Part shown: positions 9,512-18,331 of the stretch, piece by piece
Numbering within the stretch: position 1 is the stretch's first letter
How the letters are laid out: each line of letters begins with the position of its first letter
NCBI GenBank assembly: GCA_900473415.1
Contig: UCLR01000003.1
Location: 62,001-126,000 of the forward strand
Source of the DNA: Hyphomicrobiales bacterium
Lineage (GTDB): Bacteria > Pseudomonadota > Alphaproteobacteria > Rhizobiales > Beijerinckiaceae
Length of the DNA stretch: 64,000 bases
Direction: 5' to 3'
The notes under the pieces: model-generated
Told to the model about the DNA's origin: nothing
Database searches by the model: none
Seen by the model: only the letters and a program-made list of their open reading frames with translations
Program-made: the position numbers and the translations under genes

Positions 9512-10336
9512 ATGAGCTTGCGCTTCGCATGGCTGGCCGGAGCCAGCCTGATCGCCACGGTGACGGCGGCCCCGTCCTTCGCCGCCTCCCCGCTCGATCT
9601 CGTCGCGCCGGTCTCCGAGTACAAGATCTATGTCTCGCAGGGCGTCGACAAGCTGGTGAAGGACACCAAGGTCTTCACCGATGCCGTCAAGGCCGGCGAC
9701 CTCGCCAAAGCCAGGGCGCTCTATGCGCCGACCCGCGTCTCCTACGAGATGATCGAGCCGATCGCGGAGCTGTTCAGCGATCTCGACGGCAGCATCGACT
9801 CGCGCGCCGACGACCATGAGAAGGCCGAGAAGGACCCGGACTTCACCGGCTTCCACCGCATCGAATACGGGCTCTTCGCCCAGAACAGCACCGAGGGACT
9901 GGCTCCCTTCGCCGACAAGCTCATGACCGACGTCACCGAGCTGCAGAGCCGCATCAAGGGGCTCACGGTTCCGCCCGACAAGATGGTGGGCGGCGCCGCC
10001 GTGCTGATCGAAGAGGTGGCCGCCACGAAGATCTCGGGCGAGGAGGATCGCTACAGCCACACCGACCTCTGGGACTTCCAGGCCAATGTCGACGGTGCCA
10101 AGAAGATCGTCGACCTGCTGCGGCCGCTGGTCGCCAAGGAGGACAAGGCGCTGGCCGACAAGATCGACGTGAACTTCGCCACGGTCGACGCGACGCTGGC
10201 GAAGTACAAGCTCAAGGACGGCGGCTTCGAGACTTATGACAAGCTGAACGAGGCCGACCGCAAGGCGCTCGCCGCTATGATCACGACGCTGGCGGAAGAC
10301 CTTTCGAAGCTGCGCGGCGTGCTCGGCCTCGGCTGA
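9512..10336 (+). CDS. efeO: EfeO-type iron-binding lipoprotein-like M75 protein (no cupredoxin domain)
   Basis: 274-aa periplasmic protein of the imelysin/M75 family (EfeM-type EfeO). A Sec signal peptide covers residues 1-25 with a likely cleavage after SFAA. The M75 domain follows, with the HxxE metal motif at His115-Glu118 (GFHRIEYG), the YAPTRVSYE segment near 71-79 and a [12 protein letters not shown] segment near 188. The cupredoxin that precedes M75 in E. coli EfeO is absent here and is instead attached to the permease two genes upstream. GGAG at 9502-9505 serves as ribosome binding site. It is the last gene of the efe operon; 105 bp separate it from arginase. Confidence 0.9.
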   Translation: MSLRFAWLAGASLIATVTAAPSFAASPLDLVAPVSEYKIYVSQGVDKLVKDTKVFTDAVKAGDLAKARALYAPTRVSYEMIEPIAELFSDLDGSIDSRADDHEKAEKDPDFTGFHRIEYGLFAQNSTEGLAPFADKLMTDVTELQSRIKGLTVPPDKMVGGAAVLIEEVAATKISGEEDRYSHTDLWDFQANVDGAKKIVDLLRPLVAKEDKALADKIDVNFATVDATLAKYKLKDGGFETYDKLNEADRKALAAMITTLAEDLSKLRGVLGLG

Positions 10337-10441
10337 CGCAAGACCGTCGGGCAGGCGGGCTACTCGACAGGGCACGGCCGATGCGCCAATGACAGCGTAT
10401 CGACGACAAGTGCCCTTTCGAGCTCCGGACCGTCTGCCCCC

Positions 10442-11422
10442 ATGACCGATACATCCATGAACGCTCCCGCCCCCAACGGCCGTATCGCGCTGCTCGGCGC
10501 GCCGATCGAGGTCGGGGCCTCGCGCCGCGGGGCGCTGATGGGGCCGGCGGGCCTGCGCACTGCGGGTCTCGCGCGCGTGCTGGAAGACCTCGGCTACGCG
10601 GTCGAGGACCATGGCGACATCCTGCCGCGCGACCTGACGCCGGTCGAAGGGCCCGCGCCGGAGAACGCGCGCTTCTACAATGAGATCGCCGCCTGGATGC
10701 GCGCGCTCTCCGCACGCGCCTATGAGCTGGCGCGCACCGGCGCGATGCCGATCTTCCTCGGCGGCGACCACAGCCTGTCGATGGGCTCGGTCAACGGCGT
10801 CGCCCGCCACTGGCAGGAGCAGGGTCGAAAGCTCTTCGTGCTCTGGCTCGACGCACATGCCGACTACAACATGCCGGCCATCTCGCCCTCCGGAAATATG
10901 CATGGCATGTCCTCCGCCTTCCTGTGCGGTGAGACCGGGCTCGACGACCTGCTCGGCACCGAGCCGCGCGCCTCGATCAGCTCGCAGCAGCTCAGCCTCT
11001 TCGGCATCCGCTCGATCGACCCGCTGGAGAAGCAGGCTGTGAAGGCGCGCGGTATCGACATCGCCGACATGCGCGCCATCGACGAGCACGGGGTCGGCGT
11101 GCTGATCCGCAAGGTGATCGACAAGGTGCGCGCCGCCGACGGCGTGCTGCATGTCTCCTTCGACGTCGATTTCCTCGACCCGCCGCTGGCGCCGGGCGTC
11201 GGCACCACCGTGCCGGGCGGAGCGACCTATCGCGAGGCTCATCTCGTCATGGAGCTGCTGCACGATTCCGGCCTCGTGCGCTCGATGGACATCGTCGAGC
11301 TCAACCCCTTCCTCGACGATCGCGGCCAGACGGCGCGGCTCGCGGTCGAGCTGGCGGCCAGCCTGTTCGGCCAGCAGATCACCGACCGGCAGACGCCGTC
11401 CAACGCGATCGGTGCGGCCTGA
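10442..11422 (+). CDS. rocF: Arginase
   Basis: 326-aa ureohydrolase that cleaves arginine to ornithine and urea. All six binuclear-manganese ligands are visible: His110 in GGDHS, Asp137, His139 and Asp141 in DAHADYN, and Asp241 and Asp243 in SFDVDFLDP. The ISPSGNMHGM segment (146-155) is typical of arginase rather than agmatinase or formimidoylglutamase. The ATG at 10442 is taken; a second ATG five codons later (10457) is a possible alternative. The product ornithine would feed the ornithine cyclodeaminase encoded at 17.1-18.2 kb. No regulator is adjacent; the Lrp-family gene next to the cyclodeaminase is a candidate. Confidence 0.92.
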   Translation: MTDTSMNAPAPNGRIALLGAPIEVGASRRGALMGPAGLRTAGLARVLEDLGYAVEDHGDILPRDLTPVEGPAPENARFYNEIAAWMRALSARAYELARTGAMPIFLGGDHSLSMGSVNGVARHWQEQGRKLFVLWLDAHADYNMPAISPSGNMHGMSSAFLCGETGLDDLLGTEPRASISSQQLSLFGIRSIDPLEKQAVKARGIDIADMRAIDEHGVGVLIRKVIDKVRAADGVLHVSFDVDFLDPPLAPGVGTTVPGGATYREAHLVMELLHDSGLVRSMDIVELNPFLDDRGQTARLAVELAASLFGQQITDRQTPSNAIGAA

Positions 11423-11469
11423 GCCGCGGTTTCGCGAAAGCCGATCTTCATTCTTTTCTGAGATAGGCT

Positions 11470-11495
11470 GTTCCGCCGGCCCGTGCCGGCGGAAC
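11470..11495 (+). promoter_or_regulatory. Perfect 11-bp stem-loop just upstream of the next gene's start
   Basis: The arms GTTCCGCCGGC (11470-11480) and GCCGGCGGAAC (11485-11495) pair fully around a CCGT loop. There is no T-tract, so it is not a canonical terminator. It ends 10 bp before the ATG of the oxidoreductase at 11506 and lies next to its ribosome binding region, so it could reduce readthrough from arginase or limit initiation. Confidence 0.5.
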
Positions 11496-11505
11496 GGGAC
11501 CGCTC

Positions 11506-12648
11506 ATGAAGATCGCGCTCGTCGGTACGGGTTTCGTCGCCGATTACTACATGACGACGCTGGCGAACCATCCCGAGCTCACGCTCGCCGGCGTCTGGGA
11601 CCGGAATGCCACGCGGCTCGCTGCCTTCCGCAGCTTCCACAACGTCCCGGCCTACCCCGATCTCGATGCCGTGCTGGCGGACGCATCGGTCGGCATCGTC
11701 GTCAACCTGACGACGCCGGAGAGCCATTACGAGATCACCAGCCGCGCGCTCGCCGCGGGCAAGCATGTCTATTGCGAGAAGCCGCTCGCCATGGAGTTCG
11801 CCCAGGCCGAGGCAGTTGTCGCCCAGGCGGCGGCGGCCGGACTGACGCTGGCGGCAGCGCCAGCCAACGGGCTCAGCGATGCGCAGCGCCTCGTCGCGGA
11901 GGCGCTGGGCTCAGGTTCCATCGGCGCGCCTCGCCTGGTCTATGCGGCGATGGAGGATGGCGCGGTCTTCCGCGACAAATGGGCGAGCTGGCGCTCGCGC
12001 TCCGGCGCACCGTGGCCGGGGCTGCACGAATTCGAGATCGGCTGCACGCTGGAGCATGCGGGCTATGCCCTCTCCTGGCTCGTCTCGCTATTCGGGCCGG
12101 TCGAGAGCCTGACCGCCTTCTCCGCCGTGACCTTTCCCGACAAGGGACCGGGCACGGAGCACATCGTCATGGCGCCGGATTTCTCGGTCGGCTGCCTGAG
12201 CTTCCGCTCCGGCGTGGTGGCGCGGCTGACCAACGGGCTTTGCGCCCCGCGCGACCGCTCGCTGCAGATCTTCGCCGAGAAGGCCTCGCTCACCGTGCGC
12301 GACCTTTGGGACAACCGCTCGGCCGTCTATATCGAGGGAACTGGCGCGCCGCCGCTGCTCACCCGGCTGCTGGCGCGGACTGAGGCCAAGCTCGGGCGCG
12401 CCTTGCCCTGGAAGCCAGCACCCGGCCGGCGCCTGCCCTATCCGTCGCAGCCAACGAGCAAGGCCCTGCCGCGTTTTCCGTCGCAGATCGACTTCATGCG
12501 CGGCGTCGCCGATCAGGCCGAGGCGATCGCGCGGGGGGACGCGCCGCGGTTCTCCGGCGCGCTGGCGCTGCACATCACGGAGCTGGCGCTGGCCCTCAAC
12601 AATGCCCGCGACCTGCCGCAGCCCTATCGACCGAAGTCGAGCTTCTGA
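11506..12648 (+). CDS. Gfo/Idh/MocA family oxidoreductase
   Basis: 380-aa NAD(P)-dependent oxidoreductase. An N-terminal Rossmann fold opens with GTGFVADYY, and the family Lys sits in YCEKPLA near residue 90, the EKP motif that positions cofactor and substrate. The C-terminal alpha/beta domain contains HEFEIGCTLEHAGYAL, where the His residues likely take part in catalysis. The family acts mostly on sugars, inositols and related polyols, but no sugar transporter or kinase is adjacent. It follows arginase after 83 bp holding a stem-loop and converges on another member of the same family 6 bp away. The substrate is unknown. Confidence 0.86.
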   Translation: MKIALVGTGFVADYYMTTLANHPELTLAGVWDRNATRLAAFRSFHNVPAYPDLDAVLADASVGIVVNLTTPESHYEITSRALAAGKHVYCEKPLAMEFAQAEAVVAQAAAAGLTLAAAPANGLSDAQRLVAEALGSGSIGAPRLVYAAMEDGAVFRDKWASWRSRSGAPWPGLHEFEIGCTLEHAGYALSWLVSLFGPVESLTAFSAVTFPDKGPGTEHIVMAPDFSVGCLSFRSGVVARLTNGLCAPRDRSLQIFAEKASLTVRDLWDNRSAVYIEGTGAPPLLTRLLARTEAKLGRALPWKPAPGRRLPYPSQPTSKALPRFPSQIDFMRGVADQAEAIARGDAPRFSGALALHITELALALNNARDLPQPYRPKSSF

Positions 12649-12654
12649 GCAACG

Positions 12655-13713
12655 TCAACCCGCCGGTGGCTGCGCCAGCACCGTCTCGATGATCCGCAGC
12701 ACGGCCGCGCTCTCCGCGAGCGGCATCGTCGCGCTAGCTGTCTCGCCAGCGCGGATCGCCGCCATCGCCGCCTCGATCTGGAACTGGAGCCCGCGGCCGG
12801 GGAAGGCGTGGTTCTCGCGCCCCGGGCCCGGCAACGGCAGGCGGTCTAACAGGCGCGTGGCAAGGCTCCGTCCGCGCCCATAGGCAGCAGCACCCCGACC
12901 GGGATCGGCATAGGCGGTGAGCCGCTGCGCCTTGAGGAACGGCGACTCCAGTAGCAACGCGCCCCGCTCCCCCTCGATCAGGAAGCGGTTGGCGCCGGTG
13001 CGGTCGAAGCCGCAGGAGAGATCGGCCACGGCTTCAGGATAGTCGAGCCGGAATTCGCTGCGCAGATCGACGCCCGTCCCGGCCGCGAACCAGCGCCCGC
13101 TCGCCGCCAGGGGCTCGCCGAGGAGATGCAGCGTCAGCGAAAGCGGATAGACGCCGAGATCGAACGCGGCGCCGCCGCCCAGAGCCGGATCGAAGAAGCG
13201 GCTGCCGGACTCCGGCTGGTGGGCATAGGAGAGATCGGCGCGGATGCGCTTCACCGGCCCGATCCGCCCGGCCGCAATGTGAGCGCGCGCTGCGCGCACC
13301 GCCGGCAGGAAGCGGGTCCAGAGCGCCTCCATGGCGAAGACGCCGCGCTCGCGCGCCGCCTGCGCGATCGCCTCGACATCGCCGCTCTTCAGCGCAATCG
13401 GCTTCTCGATCAGCACCGGCTTGCCGGCGGCGATGGCGGCGAGCGCTTGCGCGACATGGAGATGGTTGGGCGTGGCGACATAGACCGCCTCGATCGCCGG
13501 ATCGGCGAGGAAGGCGGCTTCGTCATCATAGGCCGTCGCCGTGCCAAAGCGGCCGGCGAAGGCCTGCGCCTTGTCGCGCGAGCGGGAGTGGACGGCGGCG
13601 AGGCGCGCCTGCGGAAGCAGGGACAGATCGGCGGCGAAGAGCCCGGCGATCGTGCCGGTCCCCATGATCCCCCAGCCGAACGGCTTCTCCCGCGCCACTG
13701 CAACGGCCTCCAT
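12655..13713 (-). CDS. Gfo/Idh/MocA family oxidoreductase (trans-1,2-dihydrobenzene-diol-dehydrogenase-like)
   Basis: 352-aa member of the same superfamily as the convergent neighbour but of a different subgroup. The Rossmann motif GTGTIAGLFAADL lies near residue 17, ATPNHLH near 83, and the EKP motif in VLIEKPIAL near 103. The segment FAMEALWTRFLPA and the later GGGAAFDLGVYPL are typical of dimeric dihydrodiol or aldose-type dehydrogenases. The ATG at 13713 is preferred; a TTG seven codons upstream (13734) is possible, and neither has a strong ribosome binding site. It ends 6 bp after the stop of the plus-strand gene, so the two are convergent. The substrate is not determinable. Confidence 0.84.
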   Translation of the reverse strand: MEAVAVAREKPFGWGIMGTGTIAGLFAADLSLLPQARLAAVHSRSRDKAQAFAGRFGTATAYDDEAAFLADPAIEAVYVATPNHLHVAQALAAIAAGKPVLIEKPIALKSGDVEAIAQAARERGVFAMEALWTRFLPAVRAARAHIAAGRIGPVKRIRADLSYAHQPESGSRFFDPALGGGAAFDLGVYPLSLTLHLLGEPLAASGRWFAAGTGVDLRSEFRLDYPEAVADLSCGFDRTGANRFLIEGERGALLLESPFLKAQRLTAYADPGRGAAAYGRGRSLATRLLDRLPLPGPGRENHAFPGRGLQFQIEAAMAAIRAGETASATMPLAESAAVLRIIETVLAQPPAG

Positions 13714-13778
13714 CGCTTTGGCCAGTGATGGCAAAAACGCGTTAAGGAGCGGTGTCGGAGATCGTCCGAACCACGCCG

Positions 13779-15374
13779 TCAGACGGCCAGCGCGAAGCCG
13801 TCCTTGCGATGGTCGGAGGCGCCGAACATCACGCCGCGCGCGTGGTCGACCCAGATCGCCTGGCAGCCGCCGAGCGGCTCGTCCGCCCAGGTGACGTCAT
13901 GGCCGCGCTTCTTCAGATCGGCCATGACGCTTTCGGCAATCGTCGGTTCCAGCGAGAGCTTGCCGTCGAAGGCGAAGTGGCGCGGCGCGTCCGAAGCCTG
14001 CTGCGGGTCGAAGCCGCGGTCGAGGATGCCCGATATGAAGTGGACATGGCCGGTCGACTGGTACTGGCCGCCCATCACGCCCATCGGCATGATCGCCTTG
14101 CCGTCCTTGGAAAGCATGCCGGGGATGATGGTGTGGAAGGGGCGCTTGCGCGGCGCGATGGCGTTGGGATGCCCTTCGATCAGGCGGAAGCCCGAGCCGC
14201 GGTTCTGCAGCATGACGCCAGCCTTGGCCGCATAGATGCCGCTGCCGAAGGCCGAGAAGATCGAGTTGATGAAGGAGATCATGTTGCCGTCGCGGTCGAC
14301 GACGCAGAGATAGATCGTGTCCTTGTGCAGCGGCATGTCGAAGGCTTCGGGCTTCGCCGCCTTCTCCAGGCTGATCTCGGCGCGCAGGCGCGAGACGAAG
14401 CCGTCCGACAGGAAGGCCTCGGTATCGAATGGGCTGAAGGCCGGATCGGCGACGAGCGCGTCACGCTGGCGATAGGCCGCCTTGCTCGCCTCGGCGAGCA
14501 GGTGGATGCGGTCGGCCTCGCTCAGCTTGCCGTCCTTGAGGTCGAAGCCGTCGAGGATGCGCGCGATCAAGAGCGCCGCGATGCCCTGGCCGTTCGGCGG
14601 GCATTCCCAGAGACGGTGGCCGCGATAATCGGCGCCGATCGGGTCGACGTAATCGGGCTTGGCGGTCGCCAAATCCTCCAGCGCCATCAGGTTGCCGGCC
14701 TTATTCAGCGTGGCGACGATATCCTCGGCGACCTCGCCCTCGTAGAAGGCCGAGCGGCCCTCGCGCGCGATGCGGCGCAGGGTCTTGCCCAGCGCCGGAT
14801 GGACCATCCTGTCGCCGACGGCCGGGGCCTTGCCGCCGGGCAGGTAGACTTCGTTACCGAGGCCATGCGTCTCGATGCGGCCCTTGTAGCGGTGCCAGTC
14901 GGAAGCGACGCGCGGCGTCGCCACGAAGCCTTCCTCGGCGGCGCGGATGGCCGGGGCGAAGATCTCGTCGAGGCTCTTGCTGCCGTAATCGGCAATGAGG
15001 CGGCACCAGGCGTCGATGGCACCCGGCACGGTAACGGCGTGGGGCGAGTCGGGCGCGATCGCGGTCATGCCCTGGCCGAGGAACCAGCCGAGCTCCGCCT
15101 TGGCAGGCGCGCGGCCCGAGCCGTTCAGCGCGATCATCTTGCCGCCGGCCGGCGCGTAGATGGCGAAGCAGTCACCGCCGATGCCGGTCATGTGCGGATC
15201 GACGACGGCCTGGACCGCGACCGCCGCGATCGCGGCATCAACGGCATTGCCGCCGGCGCGCAGGATGTCGACCGCGGCAAGAGTCGCGGCCGGATGCGAG
15301 GTCGCCGCCATGCCGCGGTCGCCGACCGTCACCGAGCGCCCCGGCACCATGAAATCGCGATTGCCCCAGCTCAT
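13779..15374 (-). CDS. Gamma-glutamyltransferase family protein, apparently cytoplasmic
   Basis: 531-aa Ntn-hydrolase of the gamma-glutamyltranspeptidase family, made as a precursor that cleaves itself before a Thr nucleophile. The N-terminal GNAVDAAIA and HMTGIGGDCF motifs are clear. The autocleavage site is best placed at the Thr in HKDTIYLCVVDRDGN near residue 359, followed by SFINSIFSAFGSG. The C-terminal GVMGGQYQSTGHVHF segment completes the small subunit. No signal peptide is present, unlike periplasmic Ggt, so it may be one of the related amidohydrolases (for example HpxW-like oxamate amidohydrolase or acylase) instead of a glutathione enzyme. The start at 15374 is taken because upstream in-frame sequence is low-complexity Arg-rich. 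It is divergent from ilvA. Confidence 0.85.
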   Translation of the reverse strand: MSWGNRDFMVPGRSVTVGDRGMAATSHPAATLAAVDILRAGGNAVDAAIAAVAVQAVVDPHMTGIGGDCFAIYAPAGGKMIALNGSGRAPAKAELGWFLGQGMTAIAPDSPHAVTVPGAIDAWCRLIADYGSKSLDEIFAPAIRAAEEGFVATPRVASDWHRYKGRIETHGLGNEVYLPGGKAPAVGDRMVHPALGKTLRRIAREGRSAFYEGEVAEDIVATLNKAGNLMALEDLATAKPDYVDPIGADYRGHRLWECPPNGQGIAALLIARILDGFDLKDGKLSEADRIHLLAEASKAAYRQRDALVADPAFSPFDTEAFLSDGFVSRLRAEISLEKAAKPEAFDMPLHKDTIYLCVVDRDGNMISFINSIFSAFGSGIYAAKAGVMLQNRGSGFRLIEGHPNAIAPRKRPFHTIIPGMLSKDGKAIMPMGVMGGQYQSTGHVHFISGILDRGFDPQQASDAPRHFAFDGKLSLEPTIAESVMADLKKRGHDVTWADEPLGGCQAIWVDHARGVMFGASDHRKDGFALAV

Positions 15375-15560
15375 TCGTCTTGGCTCCACCTCTGTGGCGC
15401 GTCGTCGGCGCCTTGTTCGTGGCCCCCTTTGGCCTGCTTCCCCGCAGCTGGCAATCCCGCCATGCGCATGGCCGGCATGGGCCATTCCGGGCTCCGCACC
15501 GCATCGACGATTGACATCGCGCTGCCGCGGCGTATCGCCAGCCCCAGAAACGGGGCCGCC

Positions 15561-17102
15561 ATGCAGGACTACATCCGCAAGATCATCGGGACGCGCGTCT
15601 ACGACGTCGCGATCGAAAGCCCTCTGGACCCGTTGCCGCGGCTCTCAGCGCGTCTCGGCGGCAGCATCCTGCTGAAGCGCGAGGATCTGCAGCCCGTCTT
15701 CTCGTTCAAGCTGCGCGGCGCCTACAACAAGATCGCCGGGCTCACCGCGCTGGAGGCCGAGCGCGGCGTGATCTGCGCCTCGGCCGGGAACCATGCTCAG
15801 GGCGTGGCGCTGGCAGCCCGCAAGCTCGGCATCAAGGCAACCATCGTGATGCCGCGCACCACCCCCGACATCAAGGTGCAGGCTGTGCGCAGCCTGGGCG
15901 GGCGCGTCGTGCTGCATGGCGAGAACTTCGACGAAGCGCATGGTCATGCCCGCAAGCTCGAAGCGGAGAAGGGGCTGACCTTCGTCCATCCTTACGACGA
16001 TCCCGACGTCATCGCCGGCCAGGGCACGGTCGGCATGGAGATCCTGCGACAGCATCCCGATCCGATCGAGGCGATCTTCGTGCCGATCGGCGGCGGCGGG
16101 CTGGCGGCGGGAGTTGCGGTCTACGCGAAGTTCCTGCGGCCGGAGATCAAGCTCATCGGCGTCGAGCCGCAGGATGCAGCCTCCATGGCCGGCGCGATCA
16201 AGGCTGGCGAACGCATCGTGCTCGATCAGGTCGGCCTCTTCGCCGACGGCGTCGCGGTGCGGCAGGCGGGCGAAGAGACCTTCCGGCTCTGTCGCGAATT
16301 GCTCGACGAGGTGGTCACCGTCTCGACCGACGAGATCTGCGCGGCGGTGAAGGACATATTCGAGGACACCCGCGCCATCGCCGAGCCTTCCGGCGCGGTC
16401 AGCCTCGCCGGGCTGAAGGCCTATGCTGCCCGCGAAGCCAGGCGGACCGGCGCGCTGGTCGCGATCAACAGCGGCGCCAACATGAATTTCGACCGGTTGC
16501 GCCATATCGCCGAGCGCGCCGAGATCGGCGAGCAGCGGGAGGCGCTGCTGGCGGTGACGATCCCCGAGAAGCCCGGCAGCTACCGCGCCTTCATCCACCT
16601 GCTGGGCCGGCGTGCCATCACCGAGTTCAACTACCGGTATTCCGATCCCACGGCCGCGCGGATCTTCGTCGGCGTGCAGCTCTCCGAGGGCGAGGCCGAG
16701 AAGCGCCAGATCATCGCGATGCTGGCCGAGCACGGCTATCCGGTGCTCGACATGAGCGACAACGAGCTCGCCAAGCTGCATATCCGCTACATGGTCGGCG
16801 GCAAGGCGCCGGGACTCGGCGCCGAAATGCTGTTCCGCTTCCAGTTCCCTGAGCGGCCCGGCGCGCTGCTCAAGTTCCTCAACAGCCTCTCGGCCGACTG
16901 GAACATATCGCTCTTCCACTACCGCAACCACGGGGCCGATTACGGCCGCGTGCTCGCCGGCATCCAGATTCCGCAGGCCGAGCGGGCGCAGCTCGCCAAG
17001 CGGCTCGATGCGCTCGGCTATCCCTATTGGAGCGAGAGCGACAACCCGGCCTATCTCTCCTTCCTCGCCGAAGGATCGGACACGCCGGCGCAACCCGTGT
17101 AA
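15561..17102 (+). CDS. ilvA: Threonine ammonia-lyase, biosynthetic long form
   Basis: 513-aa PLP enzyme that converts threonine to 2-oxobutanoate, the first step towards isoleucine. The catalytic Lys50 lies in FSFKLRGAYNK, the Ser/Asn pocket in CASAGNHAQGVA, and the phosphate-binding glycine loop in PIGGGGLAAGV. Residues 330-513 hold two ACT-like regulatory modules, one starting near ALLAVTIPEKPGSY and one near MLFRFQFPERPGAL, which in this family mediate isoleucine and valine feedback. The length agrees with E. coli IlvA (514 aa). The ATG at 15561 is chosen because the family begins about 12 residues before the PLDP segment. The in-frame open region upstream is antisense to the glutamyltransferase gene and was not used. 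Confidence 0.95.
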   Translation: MQDYIRKIIGTRVYDVAIESPLDPLPRLSARLGGSILLKREDLQPVFSFKLRGAYNKIAGLTALEAERGVICASAGNHAQGVALAARKLGIKATIVMPRTTPDIKVQAVRSLGGRVVLHGENFDEAHGHARKLEAEKGLTFVHPYDDPDVIAGQGTVGMEILRQHPDPIEAIFVPIGGGGLAAGVAVYAKFLRPEIKLIGVEPQDAASMAGAIKAGERIVLDQVGLFADGVAVRQAGEETFRLCRELLDEVVTVSTDEICAAVKDIFEDTRAIAEPSGAVSLAGLKAYAAREARRTGALVAINSGANMNFDRLRHIAERAEIGEQREALLAVTIPEKPGSYRAFIHLLGRRAITEFNYRYSDPTAARIFVGVQLSEGEAEKRQIIAMLAEHGYPVLDMSDNELAKLHIRYMVGGKAPGLGAEMLFRFQFPERPGALLKFLNSLSADWNISLFHYRNHGADYGRVLAGIQIPQAERAQLAKRLDALGYPYWSESDNPAYLSFLAEGSDTPAQPV

Positions 17103-17147
17103 CGCCGGTCGACCTCGGTCCCACGGGCTCGCGACACCGCCAACCGC

Positions 17148-18206
17148 TCAAGCGGCCGCGACGGAACTCGGCGCGGCGCGCATCAGCATGCCGAAGAGAT
17201 CGCGCGGATCGTCCGGGTCGGCGATCAGGTCGAGCTCGGCATAGGTGCCGGCCTCGCGGATGCGCTCATGCACATAACGCAGCGCCGAGAAATCCTCGAT
17301 GGCGAAGCCGACGGAGTCGAACAGCGTGATCTGGCGCTGATCGGTGCGGCCGGCCGCCGTGCCGGCGATGACCTTCCACAGCTCCTCGACCGGGTGATCG
17401 GGATCGAGCTGCTGGATATCGCCCTCGATGCGGGTCTGGGGCGGATACTCGACGAAGATCGAGGAGCGCAGCAGCACGTCGCGGTGAATCTCGGTCTTGC
17501 CCGGGCAGTCGCCCCCGACCGCGTTGATGTGGATGCCGGTGCCGACCATGTTGTCGGTCAGGATCGTGGCGTACTGCTTGTCGGCGGTGACGGTGGTGAT
17601 GATCTCGGCGCCCTCGACCGCCGCCATCGCCGTTGCGCAACGGGTGATCTTGAAGCCGTGCCGTGCGAGGTTGCGGGCGCATTTCTCGGTCGCGGCAGGA
17701 TCGACGTCGTAGAGCCGCAGGTTCTCGATGCCGAGCAGCGCGCGGAAGGCAAAGGCCTGGAATTCCGACTGGCAGCCATTGCCGATGATCGCCATGGTCG
17801 CGGCGTTCCGCGGCGCGAGGTGCTTCGCGGCCACCGCCGACATCGCCGCCGTGCGCAGAGCGGTCAGGAAAGTCATTTCCGAGAGCAGCACGGGGTAGCC
17901 GGTCGCGACGTCGGAGAGCAGGCCGAAGGCGGTGACGGTCTGCAGCCCGGCCTTCATGTTCCGGGGATGGCCGTTGACGTACTTGAAGCCGTAGAGCTTG
18001 CCGTCGCTGGTCGGCATCAGCTCGATCACGCCTTCGAGGCTGTGGGAGGCGATGCGCGGTGTCTTGTCGAAGATTTCCCAGCGGCGGAAGTCGTCCTCGA
18101 TATAGCCCGCGATGTCGGACAGCATCCGCTCGATGCCGATCGCATGGACCAGCTTCATCATGTGGTCGACGCTGACGAAAGGCACGACGTTGAGCTGCTG
18201 GATCAT
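17148..18206 (-). CDS. ocd: Ornithine cyclodeaminase
   Basis: 352-aa NAD-dependent enzyme of the OCD/mu-crystallin family that turns ornithine into proline with release of ammonia. The ELMPTSDGKLYGFKYVNGHP region (residues 62-81) binds substrate, and the Rossmann motif AIIGNGCQSEFQA starts near 138. The strongly conserved GTGIHINAVGGDCPGKTE segment (near 221) contains the catalytic Asp. The length and absence of an N-terminal extension match proteobacterial Ocd. A divergent Lrp/AsnC regulator starts 125 bp away and is the obvious controller. With the arginase 6 kb away it completes a route from arginine to proline. Confidence 0.93.
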   Translation of the reverse strand: MIQQLNVVPFVSVDHMMKLVHAIGIERMLSDIAGYIEDDFRRWEIFDKTPRIASHSLEGVIELMPTSDGKLYGFKYVNGHPRNMKAGLQTVTAFGLLSDVATGYPVLLSEMTFLTALRTAAMSAVAAKHLAPRNAATMAIIGNGCQSEFQAFAFRALLGIENLRLYDVDPAATEKCARNLARHGFKITRCATAMAAVEGAEIITTVTADKQYATILTDNMVGTGIHINAVGGDCPGKTEIHRDVLLRSSIFVEYPPQTRIEGDIQQLDPDHPVEELWKVIAGTAAGRTDQRQITLFDSVGFAIEDFSALRYVHERIREAGTYAELDLIADPDDPRDLFGMLMRAAPSSVAAA

Positions 18207-18331
18207 GGGTCCCCGCTGTCTTTGTCAAAGGACCATTTCACCTGTTTTTGCCGGCAGGCGATAGAAGCCAGATTGCCCTGATCGATGTCGATATTGATCG
18301 AAACGAGCATTCCCATTATCCATTCTGAGCA

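Noticed and set aside
9467-11263. 598-codon minus-strand frame across efeO and arginase
   Set aside because: Spans two well-supported plus-strand genes and shows only reverse-complement composition.
10442-11422. Agmatinase or formimidoylglutamase instead of arginase
   Set aside because: The arginase-type SPSGNMHGM segment and the motif spacing favour arginase.
13752-15560. Long N-terminal extension in frame with ilvA on the plus strand
   Set aside because: It is antisense to the gamma-glutamyltransferase gene; IlvA homologues start near 15561 and the extension has no domain.
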